48,959 nucleotides of DNA. Source: Campylobacter sp. TTU_617. Lineage in GTDB: Bacteria; Campylobacterota; Campylobacteria; Campylobacterales; Campylobacteraceae. The position numbers and the translations under genes are program-made. The stretch's first letter is position 1. The number at the start of each line of letters is the position of its first letter. Positions 39,619 through 47,143 of this stretch are shown here, in pieces. The stretch covers positions 1 through 48,959 of the forward strand of contig NZ_JAENKV010000011.1 in the NCBI RefSeq assembly GCF_016599045.1, read 5' to 3'. Under the pieces are notes generated by a model. That model was not told the DNA's origin. It worked only from the letters and a program-made list of their open reading frames with translations, and did not search any database.

Positions 39619-39921
39619 CTATCTCTCTATTAGCTAGTAAAATAAATTTATATAGAAACTCTAATAGATTTTTAACTAAAACTTAAATTAATTATCTACA
39701 TAATAAATTCTTAAAAATTAAAAAAATCTAGTAATACAAAAAAATATTTTCACTTGCTTATCTTTTTGTCTATATTTTTTTGAAAAATAAAAATTTTATA
39801 AAAATAAATAGTGTTATAATTATTTAAATTACCAATAAAAAATAAAATGATTTAAATTTATATCTTAAAAAATTTATTAAAAAATAAAGAAAAGGAATAT
39901 TTTTACATATGAAGAAAAAAA
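39619..39921. other. 303-base gap between two tRNA genes
   Basis: AT-rich with no supported gene. A perfect extended -10 element (TGTTATAAT, 39812-39820) points rightward toward the opposing tRNA-Phe gene. AAAGGA at 39891 precedes an ATG at 39909 that opens only a 25-codon frame antisense to the tRNA. Confidence 0.5.
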
Positions 39922-39997
39922 TGGTGGTTAGAGGCAGAATCGAACTGCCGACACGCAGATTTTCAGTCTGCTGCTCTACCGACTGAGCTATCCAACC
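39922..39997 (-). tRNA. tRNA-Phe (GAA)
   Basis: A complete 76-base cloverleaf on the minus strand with encoded CCA. The acceptor is GGTTGGA/TCTAACC with one G-U pair. The anticodon loop is CTGAAAA with anticodon GAA, and the T-arm is GGCAG-TTCGATT-CTGCC. A T-run after the CCA (TTTTTTTC) can terminate the transcript. A likely -10 element TAGAAT lies about 28 bases upstream (40025-40030). Confidence 0.97.
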
Positions 39998-40020
39998 ATT
40001 TTCGAAAATTTTTCATAGAG

Positions 40021-40100
40021 TGTAATTCTATCTTTTTATCTTTAATATAACTTTAAATTTTATTTTTATTTTTATTAAAGTTTTAGAAGCTAGAATTACA
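40021..40100. promoter_or_regulatory. Divergent TAGAAT promoters for tRNA-Phe and ktrB
   Basis: Inverted 10-base arms TGTAATTCTA (40021-40030) and TAGAATTACA (40091-40100) flank 60 bases. Each carries TAGAAT in the right direction: the left one toward tRNA-Phe and the right one about 40 bases before the ktrB start. They look like matched -10 elements with a shared downstream TACA. Confidence 0.45.
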
Positions 40101-40135
40101 AGATTTATTAAATTTAAAACTTAAATGAGGTTTTA

Positions 40136-41479
40136 TTGAAACAATTCGGACTTGATAGACGTACTTTCAAAATATTATTAATTGGTTATATTATTATTGC
40201 TTTGATAGGGGCTTTATTTTTATTGTGTAATTGGGCTCATACAAAACCTATTAGTTTTTTAGATGCTTTTTTCATAAGTACTTCAGCTGTTAGTATGACT
40301 GGGCTTGTAACTAAAAATATTGCAACTGATTTTACAATTTACGGGCAAATTATTATTTTAACTCTTATACAAATTGGTGGATTAGGTTACGTAGGAATAG
40401 GACTTTTAGTTTATATTTTAATTAGAAAAAAGGTAAGTTTTGACGGTAAAAATTTATTAAGAGAAACTTTGCTTTACCCATCTATGGATGGTTTATTTAA
40501 ATTCTTTAAAAAAGTTTTATTATTTATTATTGCTATAGAATTATGCGGAGCTTTATTATTAACTTTACGCTTTGCTCTAGATATGAACTTTTTAAAAGCT
40601 TTATGGTTTGGTTTATTTCACTCTATAAGTGCATTTAATAATGCTGGTTTCACCATCATTAAAACAGGGCTTGCAGATTATAAAAATGATTTGGCTATAA
40701 ATTTTATTATCACAACCTTAATTATTATTGGAGGTTTGGGATATTTTGTTTTAATTGAACTTTATTTTTTTCAAAAAAAACGATTGCAAAATCTTAGCTT
40801 ACATGCCAAAATCGTTATTATTGCAACAATATTTTTAATTTTATTTTCAACTTTTATCATCTTTACTTTTGAATACTCTAACGCCAAAACAATAGGAAAT
40901 TTCTCTTTTTTTGATAAATTACTTGCTTCATACTTTACAGCAATTAATTATAGAACAGCAGGATTTTCAATGCTTGATTTAGGTGGTTTAAGAGATGCTA
41001 GTTTGTTTTTTGGATCTTTATTTATGGTAATAGGTGGAGCACCAGGAGGAACTGCTGGGGGGATGAAAGTTACTACCATAGTTGTATTATTAATCTATGC
41101 TTATTGGTCTATTAAAAATGGCCGTGTAAGAATTTTTAATTATGAAATTCCACAAGAAACTATCAATAAAGCTTTTATTATTGCTATTGGTTCAGCTGTT
41201 TATATCATCGTATGCGTAATTTTGCTTTCTTTATTAAATCCAGATATACGTTTTATTGCCCTATTATTTGAAACTTCTTCAGCATTTGCTACGGTCGGAG
41301 TTTCAGTGGGAGATGGTGGATCACTTTCTTTAAGTGCTTTATTAAATGAGCCAAGTAAAATCATATTAATTATTTTAATGATTAGTGGAAGAATAGGAGT
41401 TTTTGCATTTTTACTTTCTGTATTTAACAAAGATAAAACTATGTATATCAAATATCCAGAAGGAAGGATAAATTTATGA
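40136..41479 (+). CDS. ktrB: KtrB/TrkH-type potassium uptake channel subunit
   Basis: A 447-residue membrane protein of the Trk/Ktr/HKT superfamily. It consists of four repeated M1-P-M2 units; the selectivity-filter glycines can be seen in AVSMTGLVTKN, FNNAGFTIIKTG, NYRTAGFSMLDL and ATVGVSVGDGG. The helix-break loop GGAPGGTAGGMKVTT is typical. It admits K+ (often Na+-dependent) under control of KtrA. The start is TTG with TGAGG six bases before it. It overlaps ktrA by 4 bases. Confidence 0.94.
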   Translation: MKQFGLDRRTFKILLIGYIIIALIGALFLLCNWAHTKPISFLDAFFISTSAVSMTGLVTKNIATDFTIYGQIIILTLIQIGGLGYVGIGLLVYILIRKKVSFDGKNLLRETLLYPSMDGLFKFFKKVLLFIIAIELCGALLLTLRFALDMNFLKALWFGLFHSISAFNNAGFTIIKTGLADYKNDLAINFIITTLIIIGGLGYFVLIELYFFQKKRLQNLSLHAKIVIIATIFLILFSTFIIFTFEYSNAKTIGNFSFFDKLLASYFTAINYRTAGFSMLDLGGLRDASLFFGSLFMVIGGAPGGTAGGMKVTTIVVLLIYAYWSIKNGRVRIFNYEIPQETINKAFIIAIGSAVYIIVCVILLSLLNPDIRFIALLFETSSAFATVGVSVGDGGSLSLSALLNEPSKIILIILMISGRIGVFAFLLSVFNKDKTMYIKYPEGRINL

Positions 41480-42126
41480 AAAATATTACTTATGGGATTA
41501 TTGGATTAGGAAAATTTGGTTCAGTTGTTGCTGAAGAATTAATTTCTCAAGGGCATACTGTTATTGTTGCAGATAAAGATGAAGAAGCTTTAAAAAATAT
41601 CCAAAATTCTACAAATTATGCTTATATTTTAGATTCTGCTAATACCACAGCTCTTAAAGAAGCTGGTTTTCATGAAGCTGAAATTGTTATTGTAAGTATT
41701 GGAGAAAATGTTGAAAAAAGTATTTTAACCTTAATGGCTCTTAAAGACATAGGAGTAAATACTATTATTGCAAAAGCAACTTCTGCTATGCATGGCCAAA
41801 TTCTTTCTAAATTAGGAGCATCTAAAGTTATATATCCAGAAAAAGAAAGCGCAAAAAGACTTGTAAAAGAATTTCTTTTACGTTCAACAGATTTCGAAAT
41901 TTTTGATTTATCTGCTAATACAATACGTGCCATTAAAATGATAGTAGATGATAAAATGGCAGGAAATTCACTTAAGCATATAGCACAAAATATGAAAATA
42001 ATTGCTTATAAAAAATCAAATGGAGCTTGGGAAATAATGCCAGATCTTGAAACAATTATTGCTTATAGTGGCGATGTTGTAATTTTACTTGGAACAAGCA
42101 AAGAATTAAAAAATTTTGAATATTAA
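41476..42126 (+). CDS. ktrA: KtrA/TrkA-type regulatory subunit of potassium uptake
   Basis: A 216-residue cytoplasmic RCK protein. The Rossmann nucleotide site is GIIGLGKFGSVVAEELISQG with the ribose-binding Asp in VIVADKDEEAL; a C-terminal TrkA-C domain (about 135-216) follows. It forms an octameric ring that gates KtrB in response to ATP/ADP and, in relatives, c-di-AMP. The ATG overlaps the ktrB stop codon (ATGA), so the two are co-translated. Confidence 0.94.
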   Translation: MKNITYGIIGLGKFGSVVAEELISQGHTVIVADKDEEALKNIQNSTNYAYILDSANTTALKEAGFHEAEIVIVSIGENVEKSILTLMALKDIGVNTIIAKATSAMHGQILSKLGASKVIYPEKESAKRLVKEFLLRSTDFEIFDLSANTIRAIKMIVDDKMAGNSLKHIAQNMKIIAYKKSNGAWEIMPDLETIIAYSGDVVILLGTSKELKNFEY

Positions 42127-42146
42127 TAATTAATATTAATATTCAA
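42116..42146. terminator. Hairpin at the end of ktrA
   Basis: TTGAATATTAAT (42116-42127) and ATTAATATTCAA (42135-42146) are perfect 12-base arms with a 7-base loop, including the ktrA stop codon. There is no strong T-run afterwards, so it is a weak terminator or an RNA 3'-end structure. Confidence 0.4.
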
Positions 42147-42177
42147 GAACTTAACAAAATTATGATAAAATACCATA

Positions 42178-42183
42178 TATAAT
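42178..42183 (+). promoter_or_regulatory. -10 element of fldA
   Basis: TATAAT in CCATATATAATTTAAAA, about 24 bases before the fldA ATG. It would give a very short leader that just holds the AAGGAG ribosome site at 42196-42201. Confidence 0.5.
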
Positions 42184-42206
42184 TTAAAAATTTTAAAGGA
42201 GATAAA

Positions 42207-42698
42207 ATGTCAATAGCAATAGTTTATGGAAGCTCAATGGGAAATACTGAAGGTGCTGCAAATACAATTGCTTCAAAACTTGGAATTAATGATGTTTTTA
42301 ATATCAGTGATATTGATGCTGATAAAATAAATTCTTATGATAAAATTCTTTTTGGAACATCAACTTGGGGAAGCGGTGATTTACAAGATGATTGGGATAG
42401 TTTTGATTTTTCAGCTTTAAATCTTTCAGGTAAAACTGTAGCGGTTTTTGGTATGGGTGATAGCGAAAGTTATTCTGACACATTTTGTAGCGGTATGGGA
42501 AAATTAGCCGAAAATTTAAAAAATGCTGGAGCAAATTTAGTAGGTGAAGTTTCAACTGATGGTTATACTTTTGAAGCAAGCGAAGCTGTAGTTGATGGTA
42601 AATTTGTAGGACTTGCATTAGACAATGACAATCAAGAAGATCAAACAGAATCAAGAATTGATGCTTGGGTTGAGCAAATTAAACCTTATTTTTCTTAA
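42207..42698 (+). CDS. fldA: Flavodoxin FldA
   Basis: A small FMN electron carrier of 163 residues. The FMN phosphate loop is VYGSSMGNTEGAA at the N-terminus, with flavin-ring loops GTSTWGSGDLQDDW and FGMGDSESYSDTFCSG: the long-chain flavodoxin pattern. In Campylobacter and Helicobacter, flavodoxin is the essential electron acceptor of the pyruvate and 2-oxoglutarate oxidoreductases. AAGGAG precedes the ATG and a strong terminator follows, so it is a single-gene unit. Confidence 0.97.
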   Translation: MSIAIVYGSSMGNTEGAANTIASKLGINDVFNISDIDADKINSYDKILFGTSTWGSGDLQDDWDSFDFSALNLSGKTVAVFGMGDSESYSDTFCSGMGKLAENLKNAGANLVGEVSTDGYTFEASEAVVDGKFVGLALDNDNQEDQTESRIDAWVEQIKPYFS

Positions 42699-42703
42699 TC
42701 TCA

Positions 42704-42731
42704 TTAAAGTTTGCAAAAATGCAAACTTTAA
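42704..42731 (+). terminator. Rho-independent terminator of fldA
   Basis: TTAAAGTTTGCA (42704-42715) and TGCAAACTTTAA (42720-42731) form a perfect 12-base stem with an AAAA loop directly after the fldA stop codon. It is followed by ATAATTTTC. This is the clearest terminator in the window. Confidence 0.8.
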
Positions 42732-43245
42732 ATAATTTTCAATTTAAATTATATATTATTTGAAACTGTATTAACAAAATTCTAATCAATTGCAAAGTAA
42801 ATAAAATATCAAAAGTTTTAAAAATTTAATTTTATACTTTTGCTACTATATTATTTTATTTTTAAATTTTTGATTGTAAAAATACTACTTTTTATATTAA
42901 TTATTAAATTTGTCTTCAATAAGCTTAAAAAATAAAGTATTATTTATATAAAATTTCTAATTAATAAGTTTTTAAAAACTATTCTTAATGTAACTTATTT
43001 TTCTAAGATTATTGCAAAAAATACTTGAATTTATATAATTTCCCCTTAAAAGAAAATCTACAAAAAAATTAAAAATAAATTATATTTTAGCTACTTTAAA
43101 TTTTTAATTTTTGAATATTTCAACAAGTCAAAAATAAGTTTCTTATCTAAAATTTAATATTTTTTACTTATCAATCTTTAAAAATACTAATAATTTTAAT
43201 ACTTTATTTAATTACTCAAAATGTAAAAAGCTAAGTTTTAAAAGC
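42732..43245. other. 514-base gene-free AT-rich stretch
   Basis: No frame of useful length and no recognisable protein remnant on either strand. The base composition resembles positions 1-983. It separates converging fldA and the MmgE/PrpD-like gene and probably marks a rearrangement or deletion scar. A weak 5-base stem near 43225-43245 could end the minus-strand operon. Confidence 0.5.
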
Positions 43246-44583
43246 TTATAAAAATTTATTTTGTTTTTCTAAATTCATAATAAAATCAAACAAATCATTA
43301 GCTTCTTTATTGTTTAGTTTTATACAAACATTATTTAAAAATTTAGTTTTTAGCTCTTCAAATTTTAAAGGATTATCAAAATTACCTTTATTAATAAAAA
43401 CATCTTTTTGAATTATCTTTCCATTTTGCAAAATAGCTTTTAAATGTCCTGGAAAATATTTTGGAAAACCTTGAGATTTTCTTTTTTCATAAGTAATTTT
43501 TTTAGCAAAATCAAGTACTTCTTTACGTTTTAAATTTTCATAAGATTTAAAAGTAATTTGACCATCAAAAAATCCTAAAGCCATTAAAAAAGGCATAGAA
43601 AATTTAGCTTCATAAGCACTCTTTGGAGTATATTTTATTTCCAAAGGATCACAAATAAAAGAGATAGGAACCTCATCAACAAAACAATGAATATTTTTAA
43701 TTTCATTAGCCTTCAAGCCATCATTTCTTAAAGCAATAGCACAATCAATAAACCCGTGAGCAAAATGACAACTTGGATAAGGCTTTATCGAAACTTGCAT
43801 AGTTTGCCAAATTTCACCTAAACCTTTATTAAGTTCTGTTTTATCGCACTCTTCTTCTATACCAAAACATTTAAATATATTATCTCTGCCTTCAAAAATA
43901 CTCAAAGGTCCACTCATGTTATTTTTAGCAAAATGAGCAATCATAATTCCATTTTTAATGACATTAGCAATATGTAAAACTTTTGAATTAGATCCATTAG
44001 ATAAAAACTCATTTATCCCACTTGCAAAGCTTCCTGCAAGTCCTAAAGCATTAATAATTTGCTCTTTATTTAGATCTAGTAAAATTGCACTTGTGCTAAC
44101 ACTTCCAAAAATTCCTGCAATAGCAGTAGTATGAAAACCACGCTTATGAAAAGTGCCTTTACTTGCAATACCTACTCTAGCTGCAATTTCCCAGCCAACT
44201 ATAAAAGCTTTAATATTTTTTTTAGCATCTTGATTGATAGAAAAACCATAGCTTAAACAAAGCGGAGTTAAAATTGCACTTGCGTGCAAAATAGCTTCTG
44301 TATGTGTATCATCAAAATCTAACATATGAGAAGCAATGCCATTAAGCATAGTGGCATATATAGGATCTAATTTTTGATCATTTATCCAAACAGAAGTATT
44401 TTTTTCTATGCTTAAATTTTCAAAAGTCTTAAAAACATTTAAAACACATTCTTCTTTGCTTGCTGCTATAGCGGTTCCAAGACTATCAAGCATGAGCTCT
44501 TTAGCCCTTTGAATAACCACATTAGGGATATTTTCATATTTAAGATTAAAAATAAAATCTGCTAAAATTTCGCTATAAAACAT
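43246..44583 (-). CDS. MmgE/PrpD family protein
   Basis: A 445-residue cytoplasmic enzyme of the family that includes 2-methylcitrate dehydratase, cis-aconitate decarboxylase and iminodisuccinate epimerase. Conserved features are MLNGIASHMLDFDDTHTEA (His86, DFDDTH 89-94), RGFHTTAIAG (148-157) and the substrate-region KPYPSCHFAHG. Which reaction it catalyses cannot be told from these shared motifs. There are no prpB or prpC genes nearby, so a methylcitrate role is unlikely. It is the last gene of a five-gene operon, 8 bases after the lyase, with AGGAAA upstream. The reading frame is intact. Confidence 0.9.
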   Translation of the reverse strand: MFYSEILADFIFNLKYENIPNVVIQRAKELMLDSLGTAIAASKEECVLNVFKTFENLSIEKNTSVWINDQKLDPIYATMLNGIASHMLDFDDTHTEAILHASAILTPLCLSYGFSINQDAKKNIKAFIVGWEIAARVGIASKGTFHKRGFHTTAIAGIFGSVSTSAILLDLNKEQIINALGLAGSFASGINEFLSNGSNSKVLHIANVIKNGIMIAHFAKNNMSGPLSIFEGRDNIFKCFGIEEECDKTELNKGLGEIWQTMQVSIKPYPSCHFAHGFIDCAIALRNDGLKANEIKNIHCFVDEVPISFICDPLEIKYTPKSAYEAKFSMPFLMALGFFDGQITFKSYENLKRKEVLDFAKKITYEKRKSQGFPKYFPGHLKAILQNGKIIQKDVFINKGNFDNPLKFEELKTKFLNNVCIKLNNKEANDLFDFIMNLEKQNKFL

Positions 44584-44591
44584 AATTTTTC

Positions 44592-45959
44592 CTATTTTAA
44601 AATAGCACTATTTTTAATTTTTTCTAAAAATTCATCTACAAGTTTTGGTGCGTATCCTACATAGGTTGTTGCATCAAGTAAAGCATCAATTTCCTCTTCT
44701 TTTAATACCTTAGATACTCTTTTATCTTTAAGTAAAACTTCTTTAAAGGTTTTTTGTTTTTCAATGCCTAGCATTGCATTTTCATAAACAATCTCATGAG
44801 CGTGTTGTTTTCCATAATGATCACTTAATGCAAACATAATGCGTTCTGCTAAAACAAAGCCATTAAGAGTATTTAAATTTTTAAGCATCTTATCTTTTTT
44901 TACCTCTAAATCACTAAGAGCAAATTTCATATTTGCTAAAATTACAGAAAGCATTAAAAACATTTCAGGCAAAAGTTTCCATTCCATTTTCCAAACTTGT
45001 CCATCTCTTTCGTGCTCGTGTCTTTCAATATCACTTAAAATTGCTAAATTTGCCCTAAAAGCATTGCTTACTGTAACTGCATTTTCACTTATTGCAGGAT
45101 TTCTTTTGTGTGGCATAGTAGAGCTTCCAACTTGTCCTTTACCAAAAGGTTCTGCAACTTCATCAATCTCATTATGTGAAAGAATTAAAATTTCATGTGC
45201 AATTTTGTTAAAAGTTGCATTAATATTACCCAAAACAAAACCAAGTTCTACAAAGCGATCACGTGCACTTTGCCAAGAAATATTAGGTACATTAAGTCCT
45301 AGATTTTCTAAGGTAAGTCTTTCTACTTCATTACACTGATCACTTAAACTTGCTTTAGTTCCTACAGCACCTACTATACTACCCACATAAAGTCTTTTTT
45401 CAAGTTCAAGTATTCTTTCAAAATGACGTTCAAGCTCACTTAACCAAATAGCCACTTTATGACCAAAAGTAATAGGCAAAGCTTGAAGAGTTAAAGTTCT
45501 TCCCATCATAGCAGTATTTTTATATGTTTTAGCTAATTTTACTAAAGCTTTTGCAATATCCTTTAATTCACTTTTTATAAGTTGCATCGCTTCTTTAAAT
45601 TGCAAGACAAGCCCTGTATCAATAATATCTTGAGTAGTTACCCCAAAATGAACATATTCACCTAAATTATTATCACAAGCTTTTTCTAAAGCTCTAACAG
45701 TTGGAACTAAAGGATGTTTAGTTTTTTTGAATTCAGCAAAAATAAAATCCATATCCATAAATTTATAATGAGCTTTTTTTGCTATTTCATCAGCTGCCTC
45801 TTTAGGAATAATTTTAAGTTTTGCTTGTGCTTTTGCTAATACTGCTTCAACATCGAGCCATTTTTGTATGCGATTTTGCTCACAAAAAATCTCACGCATA
45901 CTTTCAGTACTCCAAGAATTTGCCAATAATTTTTGATCAAATACGCTAATTCCTGTCAT
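44592..45959 (-). CDS. Fumarase/aspartase superfamily lyase (PurB/PcaB-like)
   Basis: A 455-residue C-N or C-S lyase of the superfamily that usually releases fumarate. The signature loop GSSTMPHKRNP is at about 278-288 with the catalytic Ser, HFGVTTQDIIDTG at 104-116, and GRTLTLQALPITFGHKVAIW near 153. The last motif resembles 3-carboxymuconate cycloisomerase-like and related aminopolycarboxylate lyases more than housekeeping PurB. Being encoded in a catabolic cluster with no purine genes also argues against adenylosuccinate lyase. All visible catalytic motifs are intact. AAGGAG precedes the ATG, 9 bases after the PLP lyase gene. Confidence 0.88.
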   Translation of the reverse strand: MTGISVFDQKLLANSWSTESMREIFCEQNRIQKWLDVEAVLAKAQAKLKIIPKEAADEIAKKAHYKFMDMDFIFAEFKKTKHPLVPTVRALEKACDNNLGEYVHFGVTTQDIIDTGLVLQFKEAMQLIKSELKDIAKALVKLAKTYKNTAMMGRTLTLQALPITFGHKVAIWLSELERHFERILELEKRLYVGSIVGAVGTKASLSDQCNEVERLTLENLGLNVPNISWQSARDRFVELGFVLGNINATFNKIAHEILILSHNEIDEVAEPFGKGQVGSSTMPHKRNPAISENAVTVSNAFRANLAILSDIERHEHERDGQVWKMEWKLLPEMFLMLSVILANMKFALSDLEVKKDKMLKNLNTLNGFVLAERIMFALSDHYGKQHAHEIVYENAMLGIEKQKTFKEVLLKDKRVSKVLKEEEIDALLDATTYVGYAPKLVDEFLEKIKNSAILK

Positions 45960-45968
45960 TTTATCTCC

Positions 45969-47132
45969 TTATTTTTTAATACTATCAAAAGCTTGTGTTA
46001 AATCAGCAATTAAATCTTTAGTATCCTCAAGACCTATATGAAATCTTACAAATGGACCTCTTGTGCTTAAATCTATTGCAGTTCTAGGCGGAGTAGTAAC
46101 AGTGGCTAAGCTTTCATATCCACCCCAACTTGCACCGATTGAAAAGTATTTTAATTTATCTACAAATTTAATAGCATCATCTTTATCATAACTATCTATA
46201 AATTCTATAGTAATCATACCATTGGCACCCTTATGATCACGCATAAAAATTTCATAATTTGGATGAGATTTGAGTTTAGGATAGAAAATAGTTTTAATTT
46301 CTTTTCTGCTTTGTAAAAATTCTACAATTTCATCAGCACTTTTTTCGTGAGCTCTCATTCTTATATCCAAAGTTCTCATACCACGAAGCACTAAATAAAC
46401 ATCATCAGGACTTGTTGTAAAACCAAAAACTTCTGGAAGCCTGTTAAAATTTTTCCACTCTTTTTCATTTACTACTACTATACCCATAGTTACATCAGAG
46501 TGTCCGCTAAGATATTTTGTAGCAGCAATAACCGAAATATCTACTCCAAGCTCTAAAGGATTTAGAAAATATCCACTAGAATAAGTATTATCAATAGCTA
46601 CTGGTATATTATGTGCGTGAGCAATTTTGCAAAGTTTTGGTAAATCTATAATTTCATAAAGAATAGAGCCTGGGCTTTCACATAAAATAAGTTTAGTATT
46701 GGGCTTAATTTTCTCTTCAATATCGCTTGCATCAGCTTTTAAAAAATCAACTTCAACGCCTATTTTTTCCAAAAATAATTCACAAATTGTTCTAACAGGG
46801 CCATAAATAGCATCAGTAATTAAAAAATGTACATCTTTACTAGCATAGTTTAAAAGCACCATAGCAAGTGCTGCAAGACCTGTTGGGAAAAGTTGGGCTC
46901 TATAACCACCCTCTAAAGCACAAATAAGTTTTTCAAGTTCAAAATTTGTTGTCGTTCCTCTAGCGCCGTAACTTAAAACACGTTCTGTTTTTCTTAATTC
47001 CTTATGTTTTTGCCAACTAGCATGATCTTTAAAAAGTATAGTTGATGCACGCATAAGCACAGGATTAACCGATCTTGCTTCAACACTTTGATCGCCTCTA
47101 CCACAATGAATAAGTTTAGTTTTTGAATTCAT
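45969..47132 (-). CDS. metC: Cystathionine beta-lyase-like PLP enzyme
   Basis: A 387-residue Cys/Met-metabolism fold-type I PLP enzyme. The PLP lysine is K206 in ATKYLSGHSDVTMG; phosphate and ring contacts are YGARGTTT (Tyr55, Arg58), Tyr110 in DAIYGP and Asp181 in IDNTYSSG. SWGGYESL near the C-terminus matches MetC-type beta-lyases. The reaction is probably beta-elimination of a cysteine S-conjugate, giving a thiol plus 2-aminoacrylate. Full length and in frame here, whereas the NCTC 11168 counterpart is, as I recall, a pseudogene (metC'). AAAAGGAG precedes the ATG, 11 bases after the transporter. The true substrate may not be cystathionine. Confidence 0.9.
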   Translation of the reverse strand: MNSKTKLIHCGRGDQSVEARSVNPVLMRASTILFKDHASWQKHKELRKTERVLSYGARGTTTNFELEKLICALEGGYRAQLFPTGLAALAMVLLNYASKDVHFLITDAIYGPVRTICELFLEKIGVEVDFLKADASDIEEKIKPNTKLILCESPGSILYEIIDLPKLCKIAHAHNIPVAIDNTYSSGYFLNPLELGVDISVIAATKYLSGHSDVTMGIVVVNEKEWKNFNRLPEVFGFTTSPDDVYLVLRGMRTLDIRMRAHEKSADEIVEFLQSRKEIKTIFYPKLKSHPNYEIFMRDHKGANGMITIEFIDSYDKDDAIKFVDKLKYFSIGASWGGYESLATVTTPPRTAIDLSTRGPFVRFHIGLEDTKDLIADLTQAFDSIKK

Positions 47133-47143
47133 TCTTTCTCCTT

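Noticed and set aside
39909-39986. A 25-codon frame with AAAGGA upstream, antisense to tRNA-Phe
   Set aside because: The peptide is simply the antisense of the tRNA, the ribosome site is 12 bases away, and such frames are common false annotations.
42304-42654. A 116-codon frame opposite fldA
   Set aside because: Composition is an artefact of the complementary strand of fldA (His/Gln/Tyr/Leu repeats).
43246-44583. Reading the MmgE/PrpD gene as part of a methylcitrate cycle
   Set aside because: No prpB, prpC or acnD-like genes accompany it; its partners are a lyase, a PLP enzyme and a dicarboxylate carrier.
44839-45339. A 166-codon frame opposite the fumarate lyase gene
   Set aside because: Low-complexity Ser/Leu/Lys composition opposite an intact lyase gene, with no start signals.
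44592-45959. Reading the lyase as housekeeping PurB
   Set aside because: No purine genes nearby, and the GRT-LTLQALPITFGHKVAIW region and operon context fit a catabolic lyase better, although the superfamily cannot be resolved by eye.
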